A stretch of 43,553 nt of DNA, from NCBI GenBank assembly GCA_016181265.1, contig JACOZP010000002.1, positions 1 to 43,553 of the forward strand, read 5' to 3'. Shown piece after piece: positions 8,428-17,703 of this stretch; position 1 is the first letter of the stretch, and every line of letters starts with the position of its first letter. A program made the position numbers and the translations under genes. The stretch comes from Candidatus Woesearchaeota archaeon. GTDB taxonomy: Archaea > Nanobdellota > Nanobdellia > Woesearchaeales > GW2011-AR9. The notes beneath the pieces are model-generated. The model saw only the letters and a list, made by a program, of their open reading frames with translations. It was not told the DNA's origin and made no database searches.

Positions 8428-10875
8428 TTATCTCACAATCCCAACCCTAATCCCAAATAGTTCAGTCTCTAGTGTTGTCGTTCCAGAAAAGACGATTTCT
8501 TTCACATTCAGTACAGATTTCAAATCGTCTTCAATAGGTCCGATCGTGGAAGAGAAATCTTTCTCAACATTAACCAAAATCAGGACTTTAATTTCTTCTT
8601 TCAATGATACTTGCTGTTCTGATTTGAAACGACGCACGCTATTGATAATATCGAGGCCAACTTCTCCCGTAAGCTCCGCTTTTTCATCGATCTGGTGATG
8701 GTCATACTTCGGCCAAGAAGAGATATGGATGCTCTTCTTTCCTTCACGGGCGGCGAAGAAGAGATGATAAATCTCCTCGGTGATATGGGGCGTGATTGGT
8801 GCCATCATCTTAAGCACGGCTGACAACGCCTCATATAATGCGTATTGCGCACTGCGTCGTCCTTTCATCCCGCGTGCATCTGGATTATATAATCTGTCTT
8901 TGACAATTTCTAAATAATTATCGCAAAGATCATGCCAGAAGAAATGTTCCACTCTAGATTTAGTCTTAGAATATTCATATTTTTCAAAACTGTCGGTACT
9001 TTCCTGGATGATCTTATGCAGCTTACTGAGCAGCCACCGATCAAACACTTCCGTAACGGCAGATGATTCTAAGCCGGGATAATCTTCTAGATGCATCAGA
9101 CAAAACTTGGAAGCGTTCCACATTTTAGTCACAAATTTTTGTCCTGTCACCAGATCTTTATCTTGAAATGGCAAATCATCGCCGAGCGTTGATCCTGCTG
9201 CCCAGAAGCGTAATGCATCCGCAGAATATTTTTTGATCATCTCTTGCGGCTCGATGATGTTCCCTAATGATTTTGACATCTTCCTGCCATGCGGATCTTG
9301 CGCGTGACCAGAGATCATGACCTTATCCCAAGGGATCCTGCCGTGATGATAATAGCTCTTCACAAGAGTGTAGAAGAGCCATGTGCGAATAATGTCGTGT
9401 GCTTGCGGGCGAAGAGCGAACGGTTTATCTTGAAAGACGAGATCATATTCTCCTTGATGCGCCCAATTGCTCGTAATTTGCGGCGAGATAGACGATGTCG
9501 CCCACGTATCGAGGACATCTGTTTCTCCTTGAAAAGTGGTTGCTCCGCAAGAGCATGCTTTTTTCGGCTTGTCAATAGTCGGATCGACAGGGAGATCATT
9601 CCGTTCCGGAACGACGTATTTCTTACATTTGACACAGGTCCAAACGGGGATGGGAATACCGAAGTGGCGCTGTCGAGAAATACACCAATCCCAATTTAAG
9701 TTTTGCACCCAATGATCGTAGCGCACTTTCATATGCTGCGGATACCACATGATCTTATTAGCTTGCTCCAGCAGTTCTTCTTTTTTGTCAAGAACTTTAA
9801 TGTACCACTGTTTCGTTTTAAGAAATTCAATTTCAGTTTTACAGCGTTCGTGAACATTGACGGCGTGGGTGATTTCTTTCTGGCGAAGGAGGATTTTCTT
9901 TTCTTTCAACTGCTCAATGATGGCTAGTCGAGCATCTTTCATCTTCATTCCTTTGAATTCACCAGCAAGCTCGTTCATCCTGCCATTTTTTTCAAAGACG
10001 ACACGTAAGGGGAGTTTGAAGCGGAACCATTTATCGACATCTTCTTTATCTCCAAACGTGCAGACCATCATCAGACCAGTACCTTTTTCTCTGTCAACAG
10101 ATTCATCGGCAATAATAGGAATCTCATAATTGAACAACGGCACCTTAGCAAATTTTCCCTTCAAACCCTGATAGCGTTCGTCTCCCGGATGATAGAACAA
10201 TGCGACGCAGGCGGGAATCATTTCCGGCCGAGTCGTGGAGATCACTAATTCTTTTCCACCGGAAGTGAACATGATATCGTTAAAGTATGACTTCATATCT
10301 ACTGATTCGAATTCGGCTTGAGCGATGGCCGTTTGGCAAGCAACACAATATGAACCAGGAGCTTCTTGTTGATAGATTCGTCCTTTTTGGAATAAGTCTA
10401 TAAAAGATGCTTGTGATGTTATTTGACAATGCGGGTTAATTGTCGAATAGGATCGTGTAAAGTCCGCGGACATCCCGATATCTTTCCAGCTCTGAATGAA
10501 TTTTGGCTTTTCTTGCTTGATGAACTCGTTGCAGATGGCGACGAATTGCTGCCGCGGCATCTGCGTTGAAAGAATATTTTTACTCTTTTCCACTAGACGC
10601 TCTGTTGGCAAGCCGTTGTCATCAGTACCGAAAGGGAAGAACACATTCTTTCCGGTCATCCGTTGATAGCGTACAACAATATCTTGTTGGGTATAGCTGA
10701 ACGCATGCCCCATATGCATCTTTCCTGAAACCGTAGGTGGTGGCGTGTCAACGGCATATGTTTCCCGTTTAGGATCAGGATGATAGACAAAGATCTCTTG
10801 ATCAGCCCAATATTTCTGCCAGCGCGGTTCGGCTTCTTTAGGGTCATAACGTTGTGGAAGGTTCATGTCTTGCAT
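8428..10875 (-). CDS. valS: Valyl-tRNA synthetase
   Basis: 815-aa class I synthetase charging tRNA-Val. The HIGH motif is HMGH at 54-57, preceded by PPPTVSGKM, the valine-type form. KMSKS (GRKMSKSLGN) is present. A CP1 editing domain lies between (STTRPEMIPACVALFYHP) and a zinc-type CVKC...CSCG pair precedes the second half. The anticodon-binding region contains FFWHDLCDNYLE. It is slightly shorter than many ValRS proteins, with little or no C-terminal coiled coil. A second ATG at 10866 is an alternative: the TATA box (about 10885-10897) lies about 26 nt from it, and both starts give the same enzyme. Confidence 0.96.
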   Translation of the reverse strand: MQDMNLPQRYDPKEAEPRWQKYWADQEIFVYHPDPKRETYAVDTPPPTVSGKMHMGHAFSYTQQDIVVRYQRMTGKNVFFPFGTDDNGLPTERLVEKSKNILSTQMPRQQFVAICNEFIKQEKPKFIQSWKDIGMSADFTRSYSTINPHCQITSQASFIDLFQKGRIYQQEAPGSYCVACQTAIAQAEFESVDMKSYFNDIMFTSGGKELVISTTRPEMIPACVALFYHPGDERYQGLKGKFAKVPLFNYEIPIIADESVDREKGTGLMMVCTFGDKEDVDKWFRFKLPLRVVFEKNGRMNELAGEFKGMKMKDARLAIIEQLKEKKILLRQKEITHAVNVHERCKTEIEFLKTKQWYIKVLDKKEELLEQANKIMWYPQHMKVRYDHWVQNLNWDWCISRQRHFGIPIPVWTCVKCKKYVVPERNDLPVDPTIDKPKKACSCGATTFQGETDVLDTWATSSISPQITSNWAHQGEYDLVFQDKPFALRPQAHDIIRTWLFYTLVKSYYHHGRIPWDKVMISGHAQDPHGRKMSKSLGNIIEPQEMIKKYSADALRFWAAGSTLGDDLPFQDKDLVTGQKFVTKMWNASKFCLMHLEDYPGLESSAVTEVFDRWLLSKLHKIIQESTDSFEKYEYSKTKSRVEHFFWHDLCDNYLEIVKDRLYNPDARGMKGRRSAQYALYEALSAVLKMMAPITPHITEEIYHLFFAAREGKKSIHISSWPKYDHHQIDEKAELTGEVGLDIINSVRRFKSEQQVSLKEEIKVLILVNVEKDFSSTIGPIEDDLKSVLNVKEIVFSGTTTLETELFGIRVGIVR

Positions 10876-10974
10876 AGAGATAAGCTATATTTAAAAATTG
10901 TTGCTTCAGAAGCAGTCAGTGCGGCTGAGCTGTTTTCCGAATCCTTTATATACCTAAAACTCTTCCCTCAGAGC

Positions 10975-11700
10975 ATGGTGTTAGAAGCGTTAAGTGAGTT
11001 TCTTTATCTCTCGACCGTCGCATTTGCTTTAATCACTGCTCTTGCTGGTTTATTTATGCTCAACACGTTATTTGGCAACAAGATCAAAGAATTATTTACC
11101 GACAAAAATTTCTTCATCTATTTTTCTCTAGTCGTCGGCTACTCCCTTTACGCTCTCGGCGAACTGACGTACTATCTTATCTTCACGGTTTACGACGAAG
11201 TTCCGCCGGCAAGTATGCCTGATGTCTATTGGGTATTAGGCGCAGCGGTTTTGATCCTTTCATTTTTCGCTTTCGCTTGGAATTGTTACAAAACACATCG
11301 AGAATCCTCTAAATTACTTGTGATGGTCGTTGGGGGAGTCCTTCTCTTCGGAGTTGTTCTCTTCTATTTGATCCAGAGCGAGGTCGCTAAACTTGCTACT
11401 AACCAAGGCCATCTCTTTGTCTCTTTCTTCTATCCGCTTGCCGACTGCCTCATCATCACCTTCGGATCAATCATCCCTCTATATTATTCAAAAATAGAAC
11501 ATTTCCGCAGCAGCCTTTTGATGTTATTTATCACCAGCGTCGGCATTCTCCTTGCCGATATTATCTACATCTCTTCCACCACCGGAGGGGTCGATTCTTC
11601 CGGCATGATCCGTAATATTCTCTACAGTGCCTCGTATCTCCTCGCCGCGCTTGGCTTTATCACCATGATCTTCTCTGCGCGAAGAAAAGCGAATGTGTGA
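10975..11700 (+). CDS. Seven-helix membrane protein
   Basis: 241-aa protein that is almost entirely hydrophobic with seven predicted transmembrane segments. The ORF-track start (10780) lies inside valS on the other strand. TTTATATA at 10945-10952 is about 26 nt before ATG 10975, so I chose that start and drop 65 residues. The sixth-helix region (PLADCLIITFGSIIPLYY) resembles the 7-TM sensor regions of archaeal histidine kinases, but no kinase or other cytosolic domain follows; it ends in a short basic tail. Function unknown; a stand-alone membrane sensor or transporter are both possible. Confidence 0.75.
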   Translation: MVLEALSEFLYLSTVAFALITALAGLFMLNTLFGNKIKELFTDKNFFIYFSLVVGYSLYALGELTYYLIFTVYDEVPPASMPDVYWVLGAAVLILSFFAFAWNCYKTHRESSKLLVMVVGGVLLFGVVLFYLIQSEVAKLATNQGHLFVSFFYPLADCLIITFGSIIPLYYSKIEHFRSSLLMLFITSVGILLADIIYISSTTGGVDSSGMIRNILYSASYLLAALGFITMIFSARRKANV

Positions 11701-11885
11701 AGGAAATGTATGATGAAGAAGATTCAAATTGTTATCATTTATGGTTGAATGATATTTAAGAATAGAAAAAATTATCTCCGCTTTTTAAACTTAGATCTAA
11801 CTTATCGCTGTCTGAGAAGAACTCTGGACATCTGACGTTATTATTCTCAAAGGATGATGTTATTGACTCTTTAACTGTTCTCCAT
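11701..11885. other. Spacer without recognised content
   Basis: 185-nt convergent spacer between the 7-TM gene and the IMPDH-like gene. AT-rich; no hairpin of note, no ORF beyond 12 codons and no convincing C/D box pair. Confidence 0.4.
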
Positions 11886-13313
11886 TCACTCACTCAACTT
11901 CTGTCCGCGTTCTTTGCTCTCTTCCCAGCCGGCAGACGTGATCTGGATAAATTCGGCATTAGCTTGCATCTCCTGGATCGTCCGCGCACCGCAATAACTC
12001 ATCCCACTTTGCACTCCTTTCAACAAAGAGCTAATAACATCTCTCACCGGCCCTTTATAGTCAACGAGGATTGCCACGCCCTCTACAAAGACATCCAATC
12101 TCTCTTTAACCTGTTTCCCTTGTGAAGATTCTCGCCGCTCGTGGTTGCTATCATACGATGCGCTGCCCATATATTTCTTATAACGCTTACCATCTTTCAT
12201 GACGATTGGGCCTGGCGATTCGTCCGTCCCGGAGAATAAGAAGCCCGAAAAGATACTGCTTGCCCCGGCCGCCAATGCTTTTGCCACGTCGCCAGGAAAC
12301 TTCATCCCACCATCAGCACAGACCGGCACATGATATTTCTGAGCTACTTCCACAACATCCATGATCGCCGTGATCTGCGGTACGCCTGCTCCAGCAATGA
12401 TCCGCGTCGTACAGACTGGGGATGGACCAATTCCCACTTTCAAACCATCTGCTCCCGCTTCAATCAAGTCCCGTGCCGCTTCTCCCGTAGCGATATTTCC
12501 CGCCATCACGTCGATGGAAAACTGTGCTTTTAATTCTTTTAATCTTTGGATAGCAAAATCAGAATGGCAATGAGCAATATCCAGTACCAGCACATCTGCC
12601 CCAGCTTCGATCACCGCTTTGGCACGCTCTGATGTGTCTTTAACACCTACTGCTGCGCCAACTAACAGCCTACCTTTAGTATCACGTGCCGCATTTGGCC
12701 ACTGTTCTAACTTCTTGATATCTTTCGTTGTAATCAGTCCTTTGACAATATCATTTTCTACTAACGGTAGCTTCTCAATCCTGTGTTGATGCAGAAGCTG
12801 TTTTGCTTCCTCTAGGGTGATCTGTGGTGAGGCAGTAATCAATTTCTCTCGCGGTGTCATCACTTCACTTATCTTCTTGGAAAGATCCATTTCAAAGAGA
12901 TAATCGCGCGATGTAAAGATTCCCACCAATCTTCCCTGCTCAACAACTAATAAGCTTGTGACTTCCTCTTCTTTCATTTTTTGCGCCGCATCAGCGATCG
13001 TCATCGTGGGTGGCACAGAGATTGGATTCTCGATAACTGAGCTGGTACTGCGCTTGACTTTCTTGATCTCAGAAACCTGCTCCTCGATCGTGCTAAACTG
13101 ATGGATCACACCAAGACCACCATCTCGAGCTAAAGCGATTGCCGTTCGATGTTCAGTGACAGTTGCCATATTAGCGCTGACCAAAGGGTTGTTCAGCAGG
13201 ATATTTTTGGTAAAATGCGTCTTTAAAGTAGCTTCCGTCCGTGAAGATAATGGTGTTCGTTTGGGTACGAGAAGGACATCTGCAAACGTCAACCCCAAAC
13301 GTGTAATTGCCAC
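11886..13313 (-). CDS. guaB: IMP dehydrogenase-like protein with two CBS domains
   Basis: 475-aa TIM-barrel protein of the IMPDH/GMP reductase family, which interconverts IMP, XMP and GMP in purine synthesis. The N-terminus ([19 protein letters not shown]) is typical. Two CBS domains occupy about 98-205, as in IMPDH. The catalytic Cys301 sits in [11 protein letters not shown]. Two deviations are visible: the usual GPGS(I/V)C loop reads GPSPVC, and the flap dyad Arg-Tyr appears as Arg-Arg (HERRESS). These leave IMPDH versus GMP reductase, or an altered reaction, open. Start codon GTG; ATTTAAATA about 25 nt before it suggests a leaderless transcript. No other purine genes are adjacent. Confidence 0.83.
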   Translation of the reverse strand: MAITRLGLTFADVLLVPKRTPLSSRTEATLKTHFTKNILLNNPLVSANMATVTEHRTAIALARDGGLGVIHQFSTIEEQVSEIKKVKRSTSSVIENPISVPPTMTIADAAQKMKEEEVTSLLVVEQGRLVGIFTSRDYLFEMDLSKKISEVMTPREKLITASPQITLEEAKQLLHQHRIEKLPLVENDIVKGLITTKDIKKLEQWPNAARDTKGRLLVGAAVGVKDTSERAKAVIEAGADVLVLDIAHCHSDFAIQRLKELKAQFSIDVMAGNIATGEAARDLIEAGADGLKVGIGPSPVCTTRIIAGAGVPQITAIMDVVEVAQKYHVPVCADGGMKFPGDVAKALAAGASSIFSGFLFSGTDESPGPIVMKDGKRYKKYMGSASYDSNHERRESSQGKQVKERLDVFVEGVAILVDYKGPVRDVISSLLKGVQSGMSYCGARTIQEMQANAEFIQITSAGWEESKERGQKLSE

Positions 13314-13427
13314 GTGCTTTGATTATACTCCGTTTATTTAAATAGATTATGGAGGTGGAGAAGATGGGTCATCATCGGGCAAAATCTTATAAACTACGGA
13401 TCAAGTATACCCTCTGATGATCACATC

Positions 13428-14414
13428 ATGGCCCTCTTCAACTACATTATCGTCATCTTATTATTAACCCTCTCTGCTTTATTTTCCGGACTGACGCTTG
13501 GTTTGATGAGCTTAGGGCCGTATTCCCTACAGCGAAAGATAAAACTCGGCAACCCCGATGCTAAAAAGATCTACCCTCTGCGAAAAAAAGGGAATCAGCT
13601 TTTAAGTACTCTCTTGATTGGAAATATCGCTGTAAACTCAGCCATTGCTGTTTTCCTTGGTTCGCTGACCGCGGGAGTTGTTGCCGGATTTGTTTCCACC
13701 GCGCTGATTGTTATCTTTGGAGAGATTGTTCCTCAAGCCGTCTTTTCCCGCCATGCCCTCCGTTTCGGCGCACGGTTTACTTGGCTTGTCTATATTTTCT
13801 TTTATCTTTTTTTCCCGTTCACCTGGCCGATCGCCTACGCCTTGGACAAGCTGCTTGGCAAAGAATTACCTTCTGTTTTTACCAAGAGAGAATTCTTCCT
13901 CTTTTTGGAACAGCAGAAAGAATTGAAAGATGCGAAAAGTTCAGATATCAAAGAACATGAATTTTCCATTCTCCAAAAAGGTCTTACCTTCTCGGATAAA
14001 ACTGTCCGCGACGCAATGACTCCTTGGAAACAGACTTATTATCTTACTCGTTCAACACGGCTATCCAAAGTATCTCGTCTCGATCTTCATCGGCAAGGCT
14101 GTTCACGGATCCCGGTATATGACACAAAAGAAAAAAAAGTTATCGGAATCTTGTATGTTAAGGATCTGGTGAGTATGCCTCATCTTAACGACGTGCCCGT
14201 AGAAAAGATGATGCGTTCGATGGTTCATTATATTTTTGAGACCGATAAATTAGACAAAGTGCTTAATCTTTTTAAGAAAAATCGTGTTCATCTGTTCATC
14301 GTTGTTAATGCCGTCCATAAAGTTGTTGGGATTATTACGTTAGAAGATGTTCTAGAAGAGATCGTTGGTGAGATTTTTGATGAACATGAAGACGAAGCCG
14401 ATTTACTAAACTAG
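13428..14414 (+). CDS. CNNM/CorC-type membrane protein (DUF21 plus CBS pair)
   Basis: 328-aa protein with an N-terminal DUF21 membrane module (three to four helices in residues 1-140, including SALFSGLTLGLMSL and FGEIVPQAVF), an acidic helical linker, and a CBS pair (about 190-315) starting at RDAMTPWKQ. CNNM/CorC proteins export or mediate Mg2+ transport, with CBS domains sensing Mg-ATP. The C-terminal CorC/HlyC domain is absent, a common short archaeal form. The tail is acidic (DEHEDEADLLN). The TAG stop codon is the first three bases of the hairpin element that follows. Confidence 0.9.
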   Translation: MALFNYIIVILLLTLSALFSGLTLGLMSLGPYSLQRKIKLGNPDAKKIYPLRKKGNQLLSTLLIGNIAVNSAIAVFLGSLTAGVVAGFVSTALIVIFGEIVPQAVFSRHALRFGARFTWLVYIFFYLFFPFTWPIAYALDKLLGKELPSVFTKREFFLFLEQQKELKDAKSSDIKEHEFSILQKGLTFSDKTVRDAMTPWKQTYYLTRSTRLSKVSRLDLHRQGCSRIPVYDTKEKKVIGILYVKDLVSMPHLNDVPVEKMMRSMVHYIFETDKLDKVLNLFKKNRVHLFIVVNAVHKVVGIITLEDVLEEIVGEIFDEHEDEADLLN

Positions 14415-14562
14415 TAAATGACAGAACTAAGTTATAATCGCCCTGTCATTTACTATACATGAAATGAGAAAGCGTTCTCATTTCAGTACCGAAAACAAAT
14501 TGTAGTTTTTTTTCCGGTATAGTGAGCGACCATTTTCAATAGTTTTCTTTTGTCGCTCACTA
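14412..14562. repeat. Four-hairpin palindromic element, copy 2 (modules A-B-C-D)
   Basis: Four foldbacks sit end to end. A: 13-bp perfect arms TAGTAAATGACAG (14412-14424) and its complement (14443-14455). B: 11-bp perfect arms TGAAATGAGAA (14460-14470)/(14475-14485) with a 4-nt loop. C: imperfect TACCGAAAAC against a T-rich arm (14487-14519). D: 11-bp perfect arms TAGTGAGCGAC (14520-14530)/(14552-14562). The left arm of A contains the stop codon of the CNNM gene. A and D arms follow the same consensus TAGTRARYGAC. The element fills most of the spacer before rfcL. Confidence 0.85.
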
Positions 14563-14605
14563 AACACTGGAAAAGTATAAAAAGAACTCTTTTTAGATAG
14601 ATATC

Positions 14606-15808
14606 ATGTCTCTCTTCACCATCAAATATACTCCCCACACTTCTGGGGAGATCATCGGTCAATCATTAGCGGTAGCTCAGCTCAAAGACTTCATTCTTCA
14701 TCACAAAGAGAAAAAACAGCATGCCGCCATCTTATATGGCCCGATTGGTGTCGGTAAAACATCATCAGTCTATGCGTTAGCCAATGAATTAAAGTATGAC
14801 CTCATTGAAATCAATTCATCTGATGTTCGTAATGCCGAGGCGATCCAGACATTCCTTGGCGCTACCCTCAACCAACAATCGCTCTTCTTCCGACCGAAAA
14901 TAATTCTCATCGATGAGATCGATGCTCTTTCCGGGACTAATGATCGCGGTTGCATCCCGGCGCTCGTCAAAGCGCTGGAAAAAGCAGCTTTTCCTGTTAT
15001 CCTCACGGCAAACGATCTATACGATGATAAGTTGAAAGCGTTGCGCAAGATCTGTTTGGAGATTGAATACTCTAAAGTAGATCACAAGTCCATCTTCCTC
15101 CTGCTGCAGCAAGTTGCTGAAAAAGAACATCTCTCCTGCGAAGAGAAAGCATTAAGTTCACTTGCTCGTCAGACGGATGGCGACGTACGTGCCGCTCTAC
15201 TTGATCTGCAGACCGTTTCTGCCGCCGGTCCTGTCACATTTAATGCAATCATGGAGCTCTCTGACCGCAGGCGCACTGAATCGATTCTCCATGCGTTGAG
15301 TATGATCTTCAAAGCTTCTACCGTGGACAATGCGCTTCCCGCGTTAGACAACTTAGATGTCGATCTAGAAGAAGTCTTTCTCTGGTTGGACGAGAATCTG
15401 CCTCGAGAGTATACCTCTCCTGCGGCGTTGGCTCGCGCTTACGAGCATCTCGCCCGCGCCGATGTCTTCCAAGGAAGAATCAAACGACGTCAACATTGGC
15501 GCTTCTTATCATATATCACTAACCTCCTTACTGCGGGCATCTCTTCTGCAAAAGATGAACGCAATCCTCAGTTTACCGAATACAAACGGACGATGCGCTT
15601 ATTGAAGATCTGGCAGGCCAATCAGAAATACGCTAAACGCAAAGGGGTCGCTTCTAAGATTGCTGCTCATACTCACACTTCTCGCAAGGTGGTGCTGGAA
15701 CACTTCCCTTACTTTCAAGTCTTGTTTGAGAAGGGGAATGCTTCTGCTCTAGCACAGGAATTAGGACTCACAGAGGAAGAGGCAGATTGGATGAGCAGCA
15801 AGGATTAA
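14606..15808 (+). CDS. rfcL: Replication factor C large subunit
   Basis: 400-aa AAA+ clamp-loader subunit that, with RfcS, loads PCNA on primed DNA. Walker A GPIGVGKTS is at 45-53, Walker B LIDEID at 101-106, and sensor-type residues follow (ILTANDL). Domain III and a short C-terminal region complete it; no lysine-rich tail or PIP box is evident, so it is at the short end for archaeal RfcL. GTATAAAAAG about 26 nt before ATG indicates a leaderless promoter just downstream of hairpin D. The stop overlaps the convergent ABC gene stop by 4 nt. RfcS is not in this window. Confidence 0.93.
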   Translation: MSLFTIKYTPHTSGEIIGQSLAVAQLKDFILHHKEKKQHAAILYGPIGVGKTSSVYALANELKYDLIEINSSDVRNAEAIQTFLGATLNQQSLFFRPKIILIDEIDALSGTNDRGCIPALVKALEKAAFPVILTANDLYDDKLKALRKICLEIEYSKVDHKSIFLLLQQVAEKEHLSCEEKALSSLARQTDGDVRAALLDLQTVSAAGPVTFNAIMELSDRRRTESILHALSMIFKASTVDNALPALDNLDVDLEEVFLWLDENLPREYTSPAALARAYEHLARADVFQGRIKRRQHWRFLSYITNLLTAGISSAKDERNPQFTEYKRTMRLLKIWQANQKYAKRKGVASKIAAHTHTSRKVVLEHFPYFQVLFEKGNASALAQELGLTEEEADWMSSKD

Positions 15809-17592
15809 AACTTTTCTTTCGTCGTTTTTGTATATCTCTCCCATAAATTTTGAAATGATTTTGACTCTCGTAATAACTGGTCAAAAGTTCCCGAGTAGAT
15901 GATTGTTCCATTCCTGAAATAATAGATTGTATCAAAAAGCGATAACAGATGAAGTCGATGCACTGAAGAGATGATCGTTTTTTCTTTGAATGCTTTAAAG
16001 ATATTTTGATAAATTGACAATTCATTTTTAACATCCACGCTACTCGTCGGCTCATCTAATAAGATAATCTCCTTATCTTCCGACGCCATCAAACCTCTTG
16101 CTAACGCCAGACGTTGCTTTTGTCCCCCACTGAGATTCACTCCTTTCTCTACGAGAGACGATTGCAGGCCGCGTGGCAATTGACCGATAACTTCTGTACA
16201 CGTCGCCATGTCTGTATATTTCCTAATCTCCTCTCGGGAATACTTCGCCCCAAATGTGATGTTCTCTTTAATCGTTGTTGCAAAGATTTCTGGTTCTTGC
16301 GGAATCAGAGAGATCATCGTACTGATGTAGCGAAAACCAGTTGGTAATTCTTTCCCGTCTAAAGAAATGTTACCTGATTTTTGATGGTAGATATCTCTCA
16401 TCACTTTCAGTAGTGTTGTCTTCCCGCTCCCGCTATCTCCGATGAACGCGATCTTCTCACCTCGTCTGATCGTAAAAGAGATGTTCTCGAGATGTAAGTC
16501 TGCTCCTTCTTCCGTATGGTATGAAAATGACAAGTCTTTGATCTCAATGTTCTTCCAACGCGGTGAAGGTCCTATTGTCTTCACTTTCTCTTGATTTCTG
16601 AACTCCCTCGCGATTTTCTCCCCATTCAAGACCGCCGTTTTCTGCTTGATGATGTCGCTATACTTGTAAGCGAAGCGATAGAACAACGTATTGATGTTAT
16701 ACAAATAACCATATAAAGCATAGACCGTCCCAATAATAATCACTGTGCCCGCCTTCGCTTGTGAATAAAGATACGTAAACAAAACGAGAGCCGTCATCGT
16801 CGAGGCAAACATTGAAACAAGGAACCATTTTACTTCATTAATCTTATTGTTGCGCAAAAAGAGTTTGAACGGCAGCATTATTTTTCGGAAAATGACATTT
16901 GATAACAGCTTCTCGATCCGTAGAATGATGACTGTCGTGATGTTGCTCAATGTGTCAAACACTTTTGCCGAGATGCCATTCTCCGCTTCGTACAGTTCTG
17001 AGTATTGCTTTACAAGAATCTTATCAAAACGCAAGATCACGTAGACAGTCAGAATTACCATCAACAGCACGAGATAACTTGCCTGAAAATTGAAGTAGAC
17101 GAGAGCGATATATGATCCGATAAATCGGACGATCGTTTCGATAACCTCAAATGAATCGGAAGAAAACTGAAAGAGCGCCGTCGTCGCCTTTTCGATCTTA
17201 TCGATCGTGTCTCCCGAATGGTGTTCCGTATGCCATTCTGCCGGGAGGCTCATCGTCCCATCAAGAAGATATTTCTTGTAATTCGCTTTGGCGAGGAACG
17301 CATTTCTATTTTCAATCACGCGAGCCGGGCCGTGAAAGATCCAAAATCCTACCGTTAGAACAAGGAAGAATGAAAAATACCAGATCAAAGTGGTGATATT
17401 CTGAGTCGTTACGCCATTTTCTTGGATAAAATTTAAGATCTTCGCGATCAATAAAGGCCATAACAGATCAATCGCGTTGGCGATGATAAATAGGGTAACG
17501 TAGACGATTATTTTCGACCTGTTTCCCTCAGAATATTTCCATGTTTTTCGTGTCAGAAAAACTACCGGTTCATCTTTCCACCCCATTATCAT
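15805..17592 (-). CDS. ABC exporter half-transporter (membrane plus ATPase)
   Basis: 595-aa fused protein: about six N-terminal membrane helices (residues 25-320), then an ATPase domain with Walker A GDSGSGKTT, signature LSGGQKQR, Walker B IILLDEPTSSVD and the H-loop in SSVHRLH. It would work as a homo- or heterodimer exporting lipid, peptide or drug; the substrate cannot be told. No partner half-transporter is adjacent. A TATA-like TTTTTATATTC lies about 20-26 nt upstream of ATG 17592/ATG 17586. The perfect palindrome TGCCGGCA at 17621-17628, just upstream of that box, could be an operator. Confidence 0.9.
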   Translation of the reverse strand: MIMGWKDEPVVFLTRKTWKYSEGNRSKIIVYVTLFIIANAIDLLWPLLIAKILNFIQENGVTTQNITTLIWYFSFFLVLTVGFWIFHGPARVIENRNAFLAKANYKKYLLDGTMSLPAEWHTEHHSGDTIDKIEKATTALFQFSSDSFEVIETIVRFIGSYIALVYFNFQASYLVLLMVILTVYVILRFDKILVKQYSELYEAENGISAKVFDTLSNITTVIILRIEKLLSNVIFRKIMLPFKLFLRNNKINEVKWFLVSMFASTMTALVLFTYLYSQAKAGTVIIIGTVYALYGYLYNINTLFYRFAYKYSDIIKQKTAVLNGEKIAREFRNQEKVKTIGPSPRWKNIEIKDLSFSYHTEEGADLHLENISFTIRRGEKIAFIGDSGSGKTTLLKVMRDIYHQKSGNISLDGKELPTGFRYISTMISLIPQEPEIFATTIKENITFGAKYSREEIRKYTDMATCTEVIGQLPRGLQSSLVEKGVNLSGGQKQRLALARGLMASEDKEIILLDEPTSSVDVKNELSIYQNIFKAFKEKTIISSVHRLHLLSLFDTIYYFRNGTIIYSGTFDQLLRESKSFQNLWERYTKTTKEKF

Positions 17593-17703
17593 TCAAATGT
17601 CTGGAGAATATAAAAAGGTGCCGGCATCTATTTTAGGGATAGTTCCAAAAAAAACATATTCATCACAAAAACATTAATAAACCACCTTTCTTCCCTAGAC
17701 TAA

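Noticed and set aside
10780-10974. N-terminal extension of the 7-TM protein
   Set aside because: Overlaps valS on the other strand, and the TATA box lies downstream of this start.
11709-11750. 12-codon ORF MMKKIQIVIIYG after the 7-TM gene
   Set aside because: Too short, with no promoter or ribosome site; possibly chance or a remnant.
11709-11820. C/D box sRNA (ATGATGA and CTGA)
   Set aside because: The boxes are about 100 nt apart with no C'/D' pair; too long for archaeal C/D RNAs.
14412-14562. CRISPR-like repeats
   Set aside because: Units are adjacent inverted repeats, not direct repeats with regular spacers, and no cas genes are present.
14563-14580. CACTGGAAAA resembling half of an origin recognition box before rfcL
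   Set aside because: Only one partial match, no G-rich tail and no second copy; also not adjacent to cdc6.
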